A program made the position numbers and the translations under genes. Positions 37,430 to 48,277 of a stretch of 64,000 nt of DNA are shown here, piece after piece. Numbering within the stretch: the first letter of the stretch is position 1; each line of letters begins with the position of its first letter. Below the pieces are notes generated by a model. The model saw nothing but the letters and a program-made list of their open reading frames with translations, searched no databases and was not told the DNA's origin. Where the stretch lies: NCBI GenBank assembly GCA_963978905.1, contig OZ022260.1, positions 46,273,551-46,337,550 of the forward strand. Direction: 5' to 3'. This DNA is from Trichostrongylus colubriformis (lineage: Eukaryota; Nematoda; Chromadorea; Rhabditida; Trichostrongylidae).

Positions 37430-37578
37430 TAGGACAGAGCCTCCAAAATAATGAAGACCAGGGCCGGCAAAATTCTTCGATGCACCGGGGTTTTCAAAGA
37501 GAGGCATGCATCCAGGCGGTGCCCTGCGGATTTAAGAAAGTAATCGATGCTTATGGTGATTACATTTTTGGCTGCTGA
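37430..37578 (+). pseudogene. Tc1/mariner transposase C-terminal remnant
   Basis: The frame ends with FKKVIDAYGDYIFGC before a TGA, which fits the W-x-K-V-I/V-D-x-x-G-D-Y ending of mariner-type transposases; the 61 kb relic ends RKVVGMHGDYIMDR. No catalytic block or terminal repeats were found upstream. The Trp usually found before the Lys is replaced by Phe. Confidence 0.45.
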
Positions 37579-38429
37579 TGGCAGAGATAAAAATTTGTTG
37601 CATGAAAATTCAATCAAAGTGTCCTAACGGGCATTGCGATCTCTTTTCCCCACTGAATGAGCTCCGAATGACTGAAAAAAAGATCATGGCAGGAGATTCG
37701 CTATGCCAAAGTTTATCGGGTTGACATATGCAATTGGTGAACAAGTGGAAGCTGACACCACTAAGGTTAGCTCTTTGAACAAAATCAATTTTGGTATATA
37801 AAAATTGAAAGTTTTATTCGCCGACCAGATCCTATGTTTCAGTTCCACCCTCTTACCTAAGTCATGTTTCACAAAGAAGTTTCTTCAAGCGTTGTCAAAT
37901 TCAGTTTTGGATAGCATGGTTTCCTTTTTCGGAGAACCTGATCCTTCGGAAAAGATAACGATCCCGCGATGCCTTTTGTATTCAGGGTTTCGACAAGGCG
38001 TTCTTGAGTGTTAACCTTTTGAGGCCTCGACATAGTTTCTATTTTCTACCAGTGATTCTCAACATCTGAGTATGTATATGCATACTGTTTTTTGAGAGAT
38101 GTTTGCTGAAAACTCGAAAGCTCTGGAAAACATTCTCGAAAGTCTTAGTTGTATATATCGGCCGATATTTTGGTAATTAGAATTCTTAAGGCTTGAGATA
38201 AAATGAAATATCAAATCATGCCGTTCGTGAATCGTTTTTAACATGATTTCTGTCCAATTAATCAATCTCCGCTGCCCTTTGTTGCCGTTAACAACGATCT
38301 ACTTTGAGATTACTAACAATATTGGTAACAGAAGCCTCCTTTTGGCGTTTGTTTTTGTCTCAATACGTTCATTGCTTCGAGAAGCACAAAAGCTTTCATT
38401 TACTGTCCGGCCAAACGATCGCCCAGCAT
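37579..38429. other. Unannotated stretch
   Basis: Frames of up to 70 codons occur on both strands, none with a recognisable domain or splice chain. Confidence 0.4.
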
Positions 38430-38437
38430 TCCATTCG

Positions 38438-38714
38438 GGGTGTGTGCACTTATGACGGAAAATTGCTTCGCGGCGGTACCACCAATACGACTTGCCGAAT
38501 CGATTGCCCTTAGGAGCCCGGCAGAGCGTGGCTGCGTCACCTCTGCACTTCCACCCATGCCACACTGCCTCCTGAACCCATGCCACCCTGCCTCCTCCAC
38601 CCATGCCACACTGCCTCGCTTGAAGGCTGCCATGCCCTGCCACTGGTACTCGCACCCGCTAAGCCGCTGGCAGCGGGCGGCCACGCGATTTTCCGTCATA
38701 AGTGCACACACCCG
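38438..38714. mobile_element. MITE, family H core with different termini (copy 2)
   Basis: The termini are GGGTGTGTGCACTTATGACG and the inverse ending CGTCATAAGTGCACACACCC. TCCATTCG flanks both sides (38430-38437 and 38715-38722), an 8-bp duplication. The inside (CGATTGCCCTTAGGAGCCCG, CATGCCACACTGCCTC) matches the family H elements at 35701 and 50141, whose outer termini differ. The middle has two extra CCTCC-containing short repeats of CCATGCCAC. The 238-codon frame crossing it is not a gene. Confidence 0.82.
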
Positions 38715-38722
38715 TCCATTCG

Positions 38723-39050
38723 AGATGTTTGTCCGTCTTAAAATTGGAAGCTGGAAGTATCCCATAAAGGACCAAATTGAAAAATCGCTGAATGTCTTTC
38801 TTTTGACGATTTTATTCAACACAATGTCATGGACAGATGCAGATGAATCCTATGGATCTAGGGTTTCGGAGGAAGGGTCACATTCAATGAGTTCATCTTC
38901 TGCTTTGCTCAAATGTTTTCTTTTTCATGTCTTTTCACACGCTCTCGCATTTTACCTTGCGGAATCAGCCAACACAACAGCATTGCTGGTGCAGCTAAGC
39001 GATCAAACTGTCTGGTTTTGCCAATCTGTCACTTATCAGGATACTCGACA
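38723..39050. promoter_or_regulatory. Upstream region of the glycosyltransferase-like gene
   Basis: This stretch immediately precedes the start codon at 39051. No TATA box or clear trans-splice acceptor stands out. I see no other feature in it. Confidence 0.25.
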
Positions 39051-42000
39051 ATGCTGGGCTGGTGGCGAGTCGTGTCCAAAGTCGACAAGGGACATCGCGC
39101 CTACATGTCGTACAAGACGTGTCTTCTCCTCTTCATCGTGTGGCTGGTGGCCATGAAATCCTATTATGATGTTCGTTTTTCTTCAACATTATCCTTTTCT
39201 ACTGGATGTATACAGTCCATTTCGGAGCGCCTGATAGGGCGTGGCCTACGGACATGGGTGAGTGACGAGAGAGGGAGAGAGAGCGTGGCAAGAGTGAGAG
39301 TGTGTGGGGAGTGAGAGAGTTTGATACACCCTCACGCCACTCCCAATCAGGCGCTCTGAAATGGACTGTAGTCATTTGTTCAACCACTTTTGCCTTTCGG
39401 TCTCTTCTGTGAAGAGATAACTCGATATACAGTTGTTGGATGTATACAGTCCACTTCGCTTTCTCGTTGCCCCAGGGAGTTACAGAGGTGAGCAAAAGTC
39501 AGGGTCTTTTAATTTTGTGTGTTGACATCAAGCTCAAAACACCTACTTCTATGGTGCAATCTTGTGAGATTTTAAAGGATTACTAGAGCATGATTTCCAG
39601 TTTTTGAATGGCTTTTTAGTTCTTTTTCATACAACGTTATTATTTTCTATTGTGTATTTGTTTGTTTTTTGAAGTTCTTATTTGACGTTTATGCGACTCT
39701 CTGCATACTTGAAAGCTGCACTCGATTAGTTCGAATGGGAATTATTTTCTTTTTCATTCGAAGTAATCGAGTGCAGCCTTTGAGTATGCAGAGAGTCGCG
39801 TGAGTCATCCAAAGGTAATGGTCTGGAAAGGCTATATGTGGGAAATCTTCCGGTGGAAAAAGGGCTCCTCAGGCTTACTGAGAGCCGCCTTTTTCAAAAG
39901 TAGCCCCATGTTTTGACATGGAGTAGTCTCTTTTCAGAAACAGCGGTGGAGATGGGGTTTTATATTTTGGGCTTCTCCTTCGTTTCATTTTTTCTTAACT
40001 TTTGCACTTTACATAATCTTCAGCAAACTTCCTCTATCACTGTCCTTAATTTCTTCTCTATGAGGGTCATCAGCCATCACCTCGAAAATTCCTGGATTTC
40101 TGTCATTACACTGACTGTGATTATGAAGATCGGACGTAAAAGTGCTTAAAACCTGCCGCTTTAGCTGATAAATATTCGTGTTGTCTCCGGCTTCGATGGT
40201 TCTCTGAACCGTACAGAGAAGAGGTCGTGTTAGCACACAACCCTGTAGCCGCTCAGACTTCCCCAAGAAGAGACTTCGCAAACGCGTTATTTTTCAGGCG
40301 AGACCGGCGTTTCCCAGATGGCGACGTATGGGTCGAGTGATCGGAAATGTGGAGAAATATTCGAAAATCGTCAGTCCTATGACTTCGATTTAGCGTCTTT
40401 CAGAGCTCTCATTTTCTTATTTAGGTATCACGTGAGGTAATTGAAAAGGACCAGAGCTTCAAAGAGTTTAGCGATTTATTGGCAAAACGAAAAGAACCCC
40501 CCTATCTGCTCTATGTGAGTTCGTCAAGTTTTCCAAGTTTTCTGTGAGCGGTACTCTATCTAGTTTCATTCCGTGATGCTCTCGGAGAAGACAGGCACGC
40601 TGTGTAAAATGACGGTGACCAACGCGTGCTCTTCAGTGTTGGGTGGCGGTCGATAGGTCGAATTTCCGCTTGCGGTGTCGCACTCGAGGCGCCGTCAGTA
40701 CGAACCGTTGGGAATTTCGCTCAAGACGCAATGGGCTGGTACCATAAGGGACCTTTAAAGATTGCAAGTTGAAAGCTTCGGAAGTTCCCCTACCTCTCAA
40801 GGTCCCACACGGTACCAGCTCATTGCGTCTTGAGCGGAATTCCAAACGACTCCTACTTGCCGCATTGCTCGCCGCGGGCGGTCGTGCGGAGATTCGACCT
40901 AGCGACCCCCACCCTCAATGTTGAGCTTCTCTTTGAGCTGGGCTCAACACCAGGTACACTCCACCCACACGTTCACCCTGCCCGCGGCCTTCAGTACAAT
41001 AATTTGATAGAAATGGGCATATTTTTCGCTGTAAATATGCGCAGCAGGAGTGGGATTACGGTAAGTCTCAACGAATATCAGTAGCGATGAGGGCTTATTT
41101 TTGGTAGCGAATACCTTCCAGTAACATGAATAGGATTTTTTAATTAGCGTCGATCCGCCGACAACCCTTCTCACTAGTCTGCTTACAATCGTAAAGCTAT
41201 GCACGAAAGGTGGATAAGGGAGATGGAAGGTGCAAAATGGACGTACTCGTGTCACAAGGCTCAGCAATACAGATGCGAATGGCTTTGCCTGGTATTACTC
41301 ATTGTGCCCACAATTTCCTTGTCATGCGCGCGTGACCTACGGATGGCTGCTGAATAAACGGTGTATAATCTTGACATGCGCCCTTCATATAATCATACAA
41401 TGTAACAATAACCGCCGATTTCAGCTGGACAAAGGTTACCTGGACCTTACACTGAACCACATATGTAATCTCGTTTACATGCCTGGCGCTTTACAGTAAG
41501 TGGTTTGATATTTCAAAGAAACTCAAATAAAAGTGGGAAAAACGTGAATGGTAAAGTTGTAAGACATGCATTTGCCTGTTTCTGCGAGATGCGCCACTGG
41601 GTTTCAAAACGATGGGTTCGCATTTGAAGGAATCGTCCACGGATAAAGGAGTCTGTGTTACCCATATGTTTATGTTGTATGCCTAATGTGGACCGCATGC
41701 AAAGCTTCACGCGAAATATGTGAATCTGGCTAAGATACAACCCCACAAAGTTAAGGCCGAGTGGGTGTTGCATCCTAGTGAGTGTCCACCCCGTCGTCCG
41801 CTGCGGTCGGAGACGCATTTTAGGGACAGAAAGTTGCGTAAACACTCCTACTCTCCTAGGATGCTGAGTTATGGGCAAAAGCTTGGAGTCGCTACTAGGA
41901 TAATCAGCAGCTATCTCAAATCAAAAATATCAACTCCCACCCTCCGTTCCCAACCGCGGCGGACGACCAGACGGAGCTTCTACTCGGAGGCTAGCCCACC

Positions 42001-45000
42001 CAGCGAGACTTTTTGGTGTTGCATCTTAGCCGGATTCACATTTTTCGCGATTAGGCAAATGCAACATAAATATATATGTAACAAAAAAAAACTCACTTTT
42101 CCGTGGACAATTCAAATCGGAATTTTTTGACGCTTCCTCGAAAAAGGGTCGTATCAGCTTCGGGAGAGGAAGCACTTCTTGCGAGTCTTGATACCTACCA
42201 GTCATGTGAGATTACTTCCCTACGAAGCAGGACTGGTGTTATAAAAGCTTCGCATCTCCATACCATTCAGGCCATGGTAACTATGAGGTAACTTCCTGTT
42301 ACTTTATAATTTTATGGCAGAGTGGTTGTTTTGCTGTGTTTGGCTTGAAGATACCAGTTCATTCAGAAAGCTAAAAAATGTGTTGAGCTTATTGTTCGCT
42401 CCACTTAAGTCTTGACCTTTTATTGCATTTTCTTTTGCTTCCAACCAATTTTTTATCAGGTGCGATTAGTATTGCTCGCTTGCGGATGGCAAAGAAAACA
42501 CACGTTTTTTTTTCGGACGTTTTTATGGCGATATACCACTCTTCCCATTTATTTCTGCTGACTTTAAGTTCATATTTTATGTTTTACTGTCTGGAATTTT
42601 GAAAGGCTCCTTTCCGTTCTTCTAGACGTTTTTCATGATGATGTACCATTTTTTACAGACGATTGGCAATCGTATCATTTGATGCCACAGTGGAAAAACA
42701 ACTGAAGAAGACCCACCCATACATACCATCCGTTACACTGGATTTTTCCCCGGTCAAGGTAACAAATAAATCTACTTATGAATGTATATATGTAAGTTTT
42801 TTCATTCTTATCGAGAATACTAATGTAAGTTATACTCAAGTTTGCTTTTTGCGCGCTATTTAGCGGTTAGGTCAGGGTTATGTATGGCGACTCAACCGAA
42901 ATGTTGCACAAAAGATGCTGGAAAATGCACAGGGGAGAAGACCCCCCTATCTGCTCTATGTGAGTTAGTCTGAAAGAACAAAAGCCGGGTAGCGACTATA
43001 GGAGAGCTGAGACTTCGCGTTTAACCATATCCGGCCATACGCTTGAGCCAGGCATGTGTCACGGGATTTCAGTAACGGAAAACGCATTTTCCCATTCCAC
43101 TCACTCTACATCCCAATTATTCTGAACTTGAGCCGTGTCAGCTCAAGGGAGCTTTCGGTGCGGATGACCTAGACTATTACAGATGCTCATGACAAAATAT
43201 ACGTAACAAACGTCAAATAAGGGTATTTTCTCGGCAAGGGTCAACAGCTTCTTCTTCGTTGAATGGGTTGCCAACCAACAAATAGCTCATGAATTTTTCC
43301 GAAATTCGGTCAAATTCTCGAATTGGCTGAAAACTTGTTCAGTGGGGCAGTTTGATCCCCTAGAAACGAAAACCACATTGGTTTTGCGCGAAAACGTCTG
43401 GCTAGCGCGCCATAGACTTCCTAACGTATCATTAATAGTACCAGTTATTCAGAAAGCTCCATAATTCCATTTACAGAAGGGTTTAGCAGATTCGGAGGGC
43501 AGATTTGAAATCCCGTTTGGAACTATTAGGATGTTGCAAAATTAATTTCGGTTCCAAGGTATGTATAAATAAGTAGATTTTTTACCCTGAACTATTCCAT
43601 CCCAAGGAACGCCAGGCATATCATTTGGTGGGTTTTTTCTGTTCTTTCAGAAACTCCTATGAATGTCGCTCTAAGTTTTCCAGCCGGCCTTTTCCAGGGC
43701 TGCGTATAATCATGAACCGACGCGACTATCGAGTCATCATGCTTCATGAGTTTAAATTGGAACACTCCGCAGCGGAGGCAGCTCGTAATCTCAGCAGTGT
43801 TTTTGGGTCGAATTGTCCTTGCGAACGAACAGTGGAGCTCTGGTTTAAAAAATTTGCTTCTGGCGATTTTGATCTCGAAGAGAAGTCGGGTCGCGGCCGG
43901 AGGTCGTCGCTCAATGGAGAAGATTTGAGGAGAGCCGTCGAAGCAAATCCGGAGACGAATACTCGTACGTTAGCAGAAGACTTAGGCGTACATTACTCTA
44001 CAGTGGCCAGACATTTGCTGACAATCGGCAAGGTGAAGAAGATGTCGAAGTGGGTGCCTCATGACCTGACCAATGAGCAGCGTCTGGCACGTTTCGACAC
44101 CTGCTCTAATCTCCTAGTTCGCCATAAAAATGAGCCAGTTGTAAACCGTATTATAACTGTAGATGAAAAATGGGTTCTTTATGATAACAGGAAGCGGGGA
44201 TTAGTCTGGATAGATAAGGATGCTCCTCCAAAAACTTTTCCTAAACCCGACCTTCACCCTAAAAAGGTTATGATTACTGTGTGGTGGTGTTGTAAAGGTG
44301 TAATCCATTACAGTTTCTTGCAACCTGGTCAGCCAGTCACAGCAGAGTCTTACTGTTGTGATCTGGAGCAAATGTATAGAAAGTTGCAAAAATTGTGCCC
44401 GGCGGTGGTGAAGGAGGGCCGATCCTGTTGCAGGACAACGCAAGGCCACACCTCACAAATCACTCGGCAAAAATTGACCCACTTGGGTATAGAAGTTCTC
44501 CCTCACCCAGCATATTCTCCCGACCTTTCCCCAACAGACTATCACTTTTTTCGAGCCCTCAATCCTCATCTGCGTCAGAAACAATATACTAATTTAGACG
44601 ATGTTGAATGTGCCTTCCTTGACTTCGTTGATTCTCGTGATAGTAGTTTTTATAGTGAAGGCTCAGATTTATTGCCTGTTCGTTGGCAAAGGTGTGTAGA
44701 TTCTGATGGTTTTTACTTCGATTAATAAGCTTGTGTTTAAGCTGAGTTATAGTAGTTTGAAGTATGCGGTCCATTTCCGAAATTAATTTTGCAACGACCT
44801 AATATATAGGATTATATACAACTCATCTTGAATGGCCGCGGTGACCCGGGAGCCTTGTTAGTGGTTATTGAGAGCCGTGGAACTCCAAGGATATAGTGGT
44901 TTCGACCTATACTTCAAAAAGAATGATTGGATCGAAATCTTTCACTGAGAGGATGGTGGGAAGCAAATACTTCAGCATAACGTTCGCTCTGGTTGGAGTG

Positions 45001-45962
45001 AGAATACGCTGTCTGCAGGTCGCTCACAATGCTGAAGTGGGATTTTTCCTAGGAACTCGCAACAGCAGAGGAAATGGTGGTGTGTGTTCAAATCTGGCGA
45101 CGAGGTTTCAGTTAAAGAAAGAGAAAACGTGGCTCACGGTTTTGACAGTCTCTCTTTTCCTGCTCCTATGAAACTCCAGGCTCCTTGTGAAGACGAGGAT
45201 CTTCAAGCAATGCAATCGGAGTAGTTCCACAGGAAAAACGTAACTCAGTCATCATCGGATTTCAGTAATAACATAGAATAATAAGGTGACCCTCTGTATG
45301 CGGCTTCACATAGGGACTGATGGATGGGACGTAGAGTGAAATGAACACGATCTGAGTCTGTTTGACTTTATTTGTTGACCAGCTCTATCCATGGCTTCTT
45401 CCGGGTCACAGAACGAATCTTATCTGCTTTCATTTGGAAATCGTATTTGATGGATGATGTAGCAACTTATCACTTATCTATTTATATTGCATAAGTACGT
45501 ACAACTTTATTACATAATTAACTTCGCAAAATTTTTCTTTTTTGGCTTTTATCTTCGACATAAATAGAATAGTTACGTAGCCGAAATCCTAGAATTAGTA
45601 GTAAACCAATCCTCTCACGGGATAAACCCTCTCATGGGTGACCTGTGCTTAATCACTCAAAATACTCAACTATTACTATATCTATTATAGAACTCCATCC
45701 CGAAAGATCTGGAAAATTATCGTTACGTCATCTACCAGCTGGTACTCATGCTTCGTGCCCACATTGCCGCAGTGTTGTCCAGCCGTGGAATCAGCTTTTG
45801 GTCCATGCAACAGGTGACATTCTTCTTTTTGGTGCCAGTCGTTTGATTGATGATGTGAAATGGTTCCAGGATTCGTTATGGACAGAAAATTTCGTATCAA
45901 TGAACGTGGAGAAGCACTATCCAAACTCACTGTTGATATTCGACACTGTCGGTAATGATCAG
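39051..45962 (+). CDS. Type II membrane protein, nucleotide-diphospho-sugar transferase-like (3' end not found)
   Basis: Seven exons join in phase over 223 codons: 39051-39170, 40298-40369, 40425-40514, 41425-41495, 42659-42758, 45691-45813, 45870-45962. The start codon opens a short basic cytosolic tail, then one membrane segment, TCLLLFIVWLVAM (about residues 24-36), as in Golgi type II glycosyltransferases. Downstream, NHICNLVYMPGAL, RLAIVSFD, SRGISFWSMQQDSLWTEN and LLIFDTVGND resemble the nematode branch of the nucleotide-diphospho-sugar transferase domain family (PF03407). There the QQDSLW position corresponds to the usual DxD-containing D-x-D-x-x-W stretch. Substrate is unknown. The family is assigned from memory of its pattern, not a search. 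The last visible exon ends at a good donor (CAG, GTGGGG), so more exons must follow; the expected asparagine/glycine-rich and C-terminal motifs were not located. Six mobile or hairpin insertions lie in its introns. Confidence 0.65.
39213..39368. mobile_element. Tc1-like MITE in intron 1 of the glycosyltransferase-like gene
   Basis: Inverted ends CAGTCCATTTCGGAGCGCC and GGCGCTCTGAAATGGACTG are bordered by TA on both sides. TA targets and CAGT termini are typical of Tc1-family elements. Between the arms lies a purine-rich GAGAGAGGGAGAG segment. An isolated half-terminus (TGTATACAGTCCACTTCG) recurs at about 39441-39458. Confidence 0.75.
39693..39799. repeat. 107-bp hairpin (inverted repeat) in intron 1
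   Basis: Left arm GCGACTCTCTGCATACTTGA, through TGCACTCGATTA, is repeated inverted at the right, ending TATGCAGAGAGTCGC. The arms are about 45 bp with a few bulges around a loop of about 15 bases. It could be a tiny MITE or a folded RNA in the intron; no target duplication is obvious. Confidence 0.75.
39800..40045 (+). mobile_element. Truncated MITE, family A (copy 4), in intron 1
   Basis: The blocks GGAAAGGCTATATGTGGGAAATC and the end CTCTATCACTGTCC followed by TTAA (40046-40049) align with the middle and right end of family A copies. The left end is not recognisable. Divergence is high. Confidence 0.5.
40641..40914. mobile_element. MITE related to family H, in intron 3
   Basis: The termini are GGGTGGCGGTCGATAGGTCG and the inverse ending CGACCTAGCGACCCCCACCC. 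Flanks TCAGTGTT (40633-40640) and TCAATGTT (40915-40922) are an 8-bp duplication with one change. The inside has CGCACTCGAGGCGCCGTCAG, similar to the family H core at 50180, and a second nested inverted pair around GAATTTCGCTCAAGACGCAA. Confidence 0.8.
41628..42113 (+). mobile_element. MITE, family C (copy 1), in intron 4
   Basis: It begins AGGAATCGTCCACGG, preceded by TTGA, and ends CCGTGGACAATTC. It shares AACATAAATATATATG-like and GACGGGGTGG-type blocks with copies at 48278-48699 and 63191-63617, where TTAA-like flanks are clearer. The right end is decayed. Confidence 0.7.
42942..42966 (+). repeat. 25-bp copy of the exon 3/donor junction in intron 5
   Basis: This 25-bp stretch is identical to 40497-40521, which covers the last codons of exon 3 (PPYLLY) and its splice donor GTGAGTT. 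Here it is preceded by an acceptor-like TGCACAG, so it could act as a decoy or alternative mini-exon. It lies between coding exons 5 and 6 and would change the protein if used. Confidence 0.6.
43526..44802 (+). mobile_element. Mariner element of the bandit/Hsmar1 type, 1277 bp, in intron 5
   Basis: Terminal inverted repeats of about 24 bases begin TTAGGATGTTGCAAAATTAA at the left and end with the complement TTAATTTTGCAACGACCTAA at the right, with two differences. TA duplications flank it at 43524-43525 and 44803-44804. The termini closely resemble the TTAGGT.G.TGCAAAA.TAATT ends of the vertebrate Hsmar1 family and of the hookworm bandit element. It sits in an intron of the glycosyltransferase-like gene, on the same strand. 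Confidence 0.93.
43712..44725 (+). pseudogene. Mariner transposase, open but with a frame-scrambled catalytic block
   Basis: The 337-codon frame starts at the ATG reading MNRRDYRVIMLHEFKL. Mariner transposases of about 345 aa cut and paste their own element at TA sites. The order is: N-terminal helix-turn-helix DNA-binding region (about 1-110, with WFKKFASGD and STVARHLLTIGKVKK), first catalytic Asp in TVDEKWVLYDN, then HPKKVMITVWW, and third Asp in HPAYSPDLSPTDYHFF. The segment that should carry the second catalytic Asp (the DNARPH motif) is read out of frame here. It appears intact in the neighbouring frame at about 44416-44460. Two compensating one-base changes near 44412 and 44461 leave the ORF open but remove that Asp, so the protein is probably inactive. 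Family length and ending (RWQRCVDSDGFYFD) are normal. Confidence 0.9.
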
Positions 45963-46665
45963 GTGGGGCAGAGCACTTATAGTGCGCTTTTGCAAATAGA
46001 TCGGTCTGGTCCATACAGTAAGATATGTCTGAACAACATTTGCTGTGCGAGGAACAACATCCGATAGAAACGGTTCAACCCAGAATCGAAGTACCCGGAG
46101 ACGCCCACGTACAACTGTAGGCCACAAAAAGTGTGACGATTAAGACCGGAAAATCGAGGCTATGCTAAGTGTAGTAGATCCCGCAGAAATTGTACACTAA
46201 TTCAAATAAGACGTACAAGAGCCATGTTTATGGTTATACTAGATATATAAATGCGGAAGGACATAACAGCTATGCAAATTGAAGAGGTGTCGCACTGACT
46301 TCTCCGAACATCGCACAAGCAGTGTAAGTTGTGCGACTCTTTTTGGTAACAGTTATTGCATTTGAGATAGCTTTCGTCAAAAAGAAATCCACTAAATTGT
46401 CTCTTCAAGTCCGCCAACCAGATATCGTCCTACAGTAAATAAAGTCTCAAGAGGTCCGCGTCACTTCGTGAACTCCGCTCACATTGAACTCCCCCTTGCC
46501 AACCAATACAGCTTTATGTTTAGTCTTGACTTCTCCATAAACATGAGTATGAAAGACATGACTGTCATTTCCTGTTCTCCAAACATCTTTGTAACACTAT
46601 TTTGTTCTATATCGTAGCATTCGCACTTGCTGCCCTTCTTACATTTATAACACTTATGAACGTAA
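45963..46665. other. Unannotated stretch downstream of the last recognised exon
   Basis: The continuation of the glycosyltransferase-like gene is expected here or further right, but no exon with the family's C-terminal motifs was recognised. Antisense frames at 45685-46127 overlap real exons and are shadows. Confidence 0.35.
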
Positions 46666-46673
46666 ACGCATGT

Positions 46674-46898
46674 GGGTATGTGCCATTAAGACAGAAGATT
46701 CGCGTTGCGACGTCCGGTATGCGACACGATGGAGCAAGCTATCTCTGCCGTATTGGATGGGTCTTAAAGCGATTACAGTGAGCTACGTCTCATTCTATGT
46801 GTAATCGCTCCAGGGCTCAACGGCACCCCCATGTCGCACTATCGCATCGCGCGCCGTACTCAGCCACGCTAATTTTCCGTCTCAGTGGCACATACTCG
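46674..46898 (+). mobile_element. MITE, family B (copy 2), hAT-like
   Basis: The termini are GGGTATGTGCC at the left and GGCACATACTCG at the right. A perfect 8-bp duplication ACGCATGT lies at 46666-46673 and 46899-46906. The inside (GTCTTAAAGCGATTACAGTG, GTGTAATCGCTCCAGGGCTC) matches the copies at 1964 and 60232. Confidence 0.85.
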
Positions 46899-46906
46899 AC
46901 GCATGT

Positions 46907-48273
46907 CGTTCCATTCTGTGACCTCCGCCATTATACATCAATGAGTAAGAGAGGGGGTTGCATGTGTAAGGGGCACCTCAAAGTAACAGCATTTCTTGTG
47001 TGTGTCGGCCAATTCATCTTGAGCGGTTCTCGATGAAAATTTACTTTGTTATTCGCTCTCAATCCCTAATCGTACATCTTCCGTTCCCTTAGACTTTAAT
47101 GTTGACTTTTCAGCCTGTCATGAGCCCACGTAGAATATTTGACGGCTTAATTTCAAGCCAAGGTAATCAGGAGGATAATGCAGGATGACCAGGGTACATA
47201 CACCCAGCAGTGTCAATGCGCCAAACAAGGCTCCCCATCCCTCAACTAGGCGAGGGAACGAACGAAGTTGTATTACGCCGTTCGTTGATAATGTTATCGG
47301 AGGTGCTTCAAAAACAGATCACGCTTATGGAGGGGGGCGATCAATGAAAGAATGATTAAGCCGCATTGGAAAAGTGGGAATGTCAGTTACATTGGGCGAT
47401 ATCAACAAAAAAAAAAAGAAAATCTGGTGGTACTCGAGCGTACGACTTGCTGGATCGAAATTGCTTTTCATAAATCTCCCTTTTTCTTCATTAGGCATAG
47501 TTCTTGTTTTGTAAACGTAGCAAGAGATGGAAATCCTCCCGTATGTCGCGGATCTGAAGTTTTTGGAAGAACACGTGGTGATAAATTAGCACAAAAGAAT
47601 TGATAGGGTGATTTATGGAGAACTCAGGACGGCCTTTAGGTGTAACTTTTCTCTCAGCAAATGCAGCTTCAGGCATTGCAAACATCCACTGAGCTTTCAC
47701 ATATTACAGTAAGTGAAATCTTTTTAGTATGGCATCCTTTCGCTACGGTTTGTGATCCCAGACCCTCCAAATACCTTTCTGTTGTGGCCCGCTTGGTACA
47801 CTTAGTCAAGCTGTTGTACCTTCGGAGTCATTACTTCCTACATACTATCGTTGCTGTGCTGACCATCACACGAAGAATTTCTACTCTATAAGAATATCAT
47901 ATTTATTGCTCATAAAGCCATATAAGGTGGGCTCCGCTACTAACAACAACGGTTTGGTTCGTTGGTGGAAAATTCTAAAATCCTAGTTTTGCAATCTATA
48001 CATACAGCTGACTTAGAGTCAGTATGGCAAGCGCGCAGAGGCGTGCTTTCTTGAGCAGGAAATTGAGCTTCTTATAAGGGTGGACTGAACTATCGCAGGT
48101 GTCGTAAAAACTGAACAGGTTCTTTTTCCAGCCTTTCTGGTTCCGCATCCTGAAACGAAATTTATTTGTGGGGTTTGGAACATGTTGCTGGTTCGGCATA
48201 AGATTTATCCGTCGTATTGTCGAACAAGAGAAGCTTGCGGTAGCTCGCTTTCAAAGTGCGTTCATCGCTCGCT
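46907..48273. other. Intergenic or intronic stretch with unresolved exon candidates
   Basis: Several short frames are bounded by splice-like sites: 47115-47162 (+), about 47519-47577 (+, containing MEILPYVADLKFLEEHV), 47660-47710 (+) and 48142-48280 (+), and about 48162-48272 (-). They conflict in strand and none shows a family motif, so none is called. They may belong to the 3' end of the gene at 39 kb or to the 5'-to-3' run of the reverse-strand Pro-rich gene. Confidence 0.3.
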
Positions 48274-48277
48274 TTAA

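Noticed and set aside
38440..39156. 238-codon forward frame
   Set aside because: It crosses the family H-type MITE and reads the first glycosyltransferase exon in the wrong frame. Composition follows the repeat, not a protein.
46040..46140. Arg-rich frame (STRRRPRTT) reminiscent of a Tc1 DNA-binding linker
   Set aside because: It is too short, stops soon after, and lacks terminal repeats or a catalytic block.
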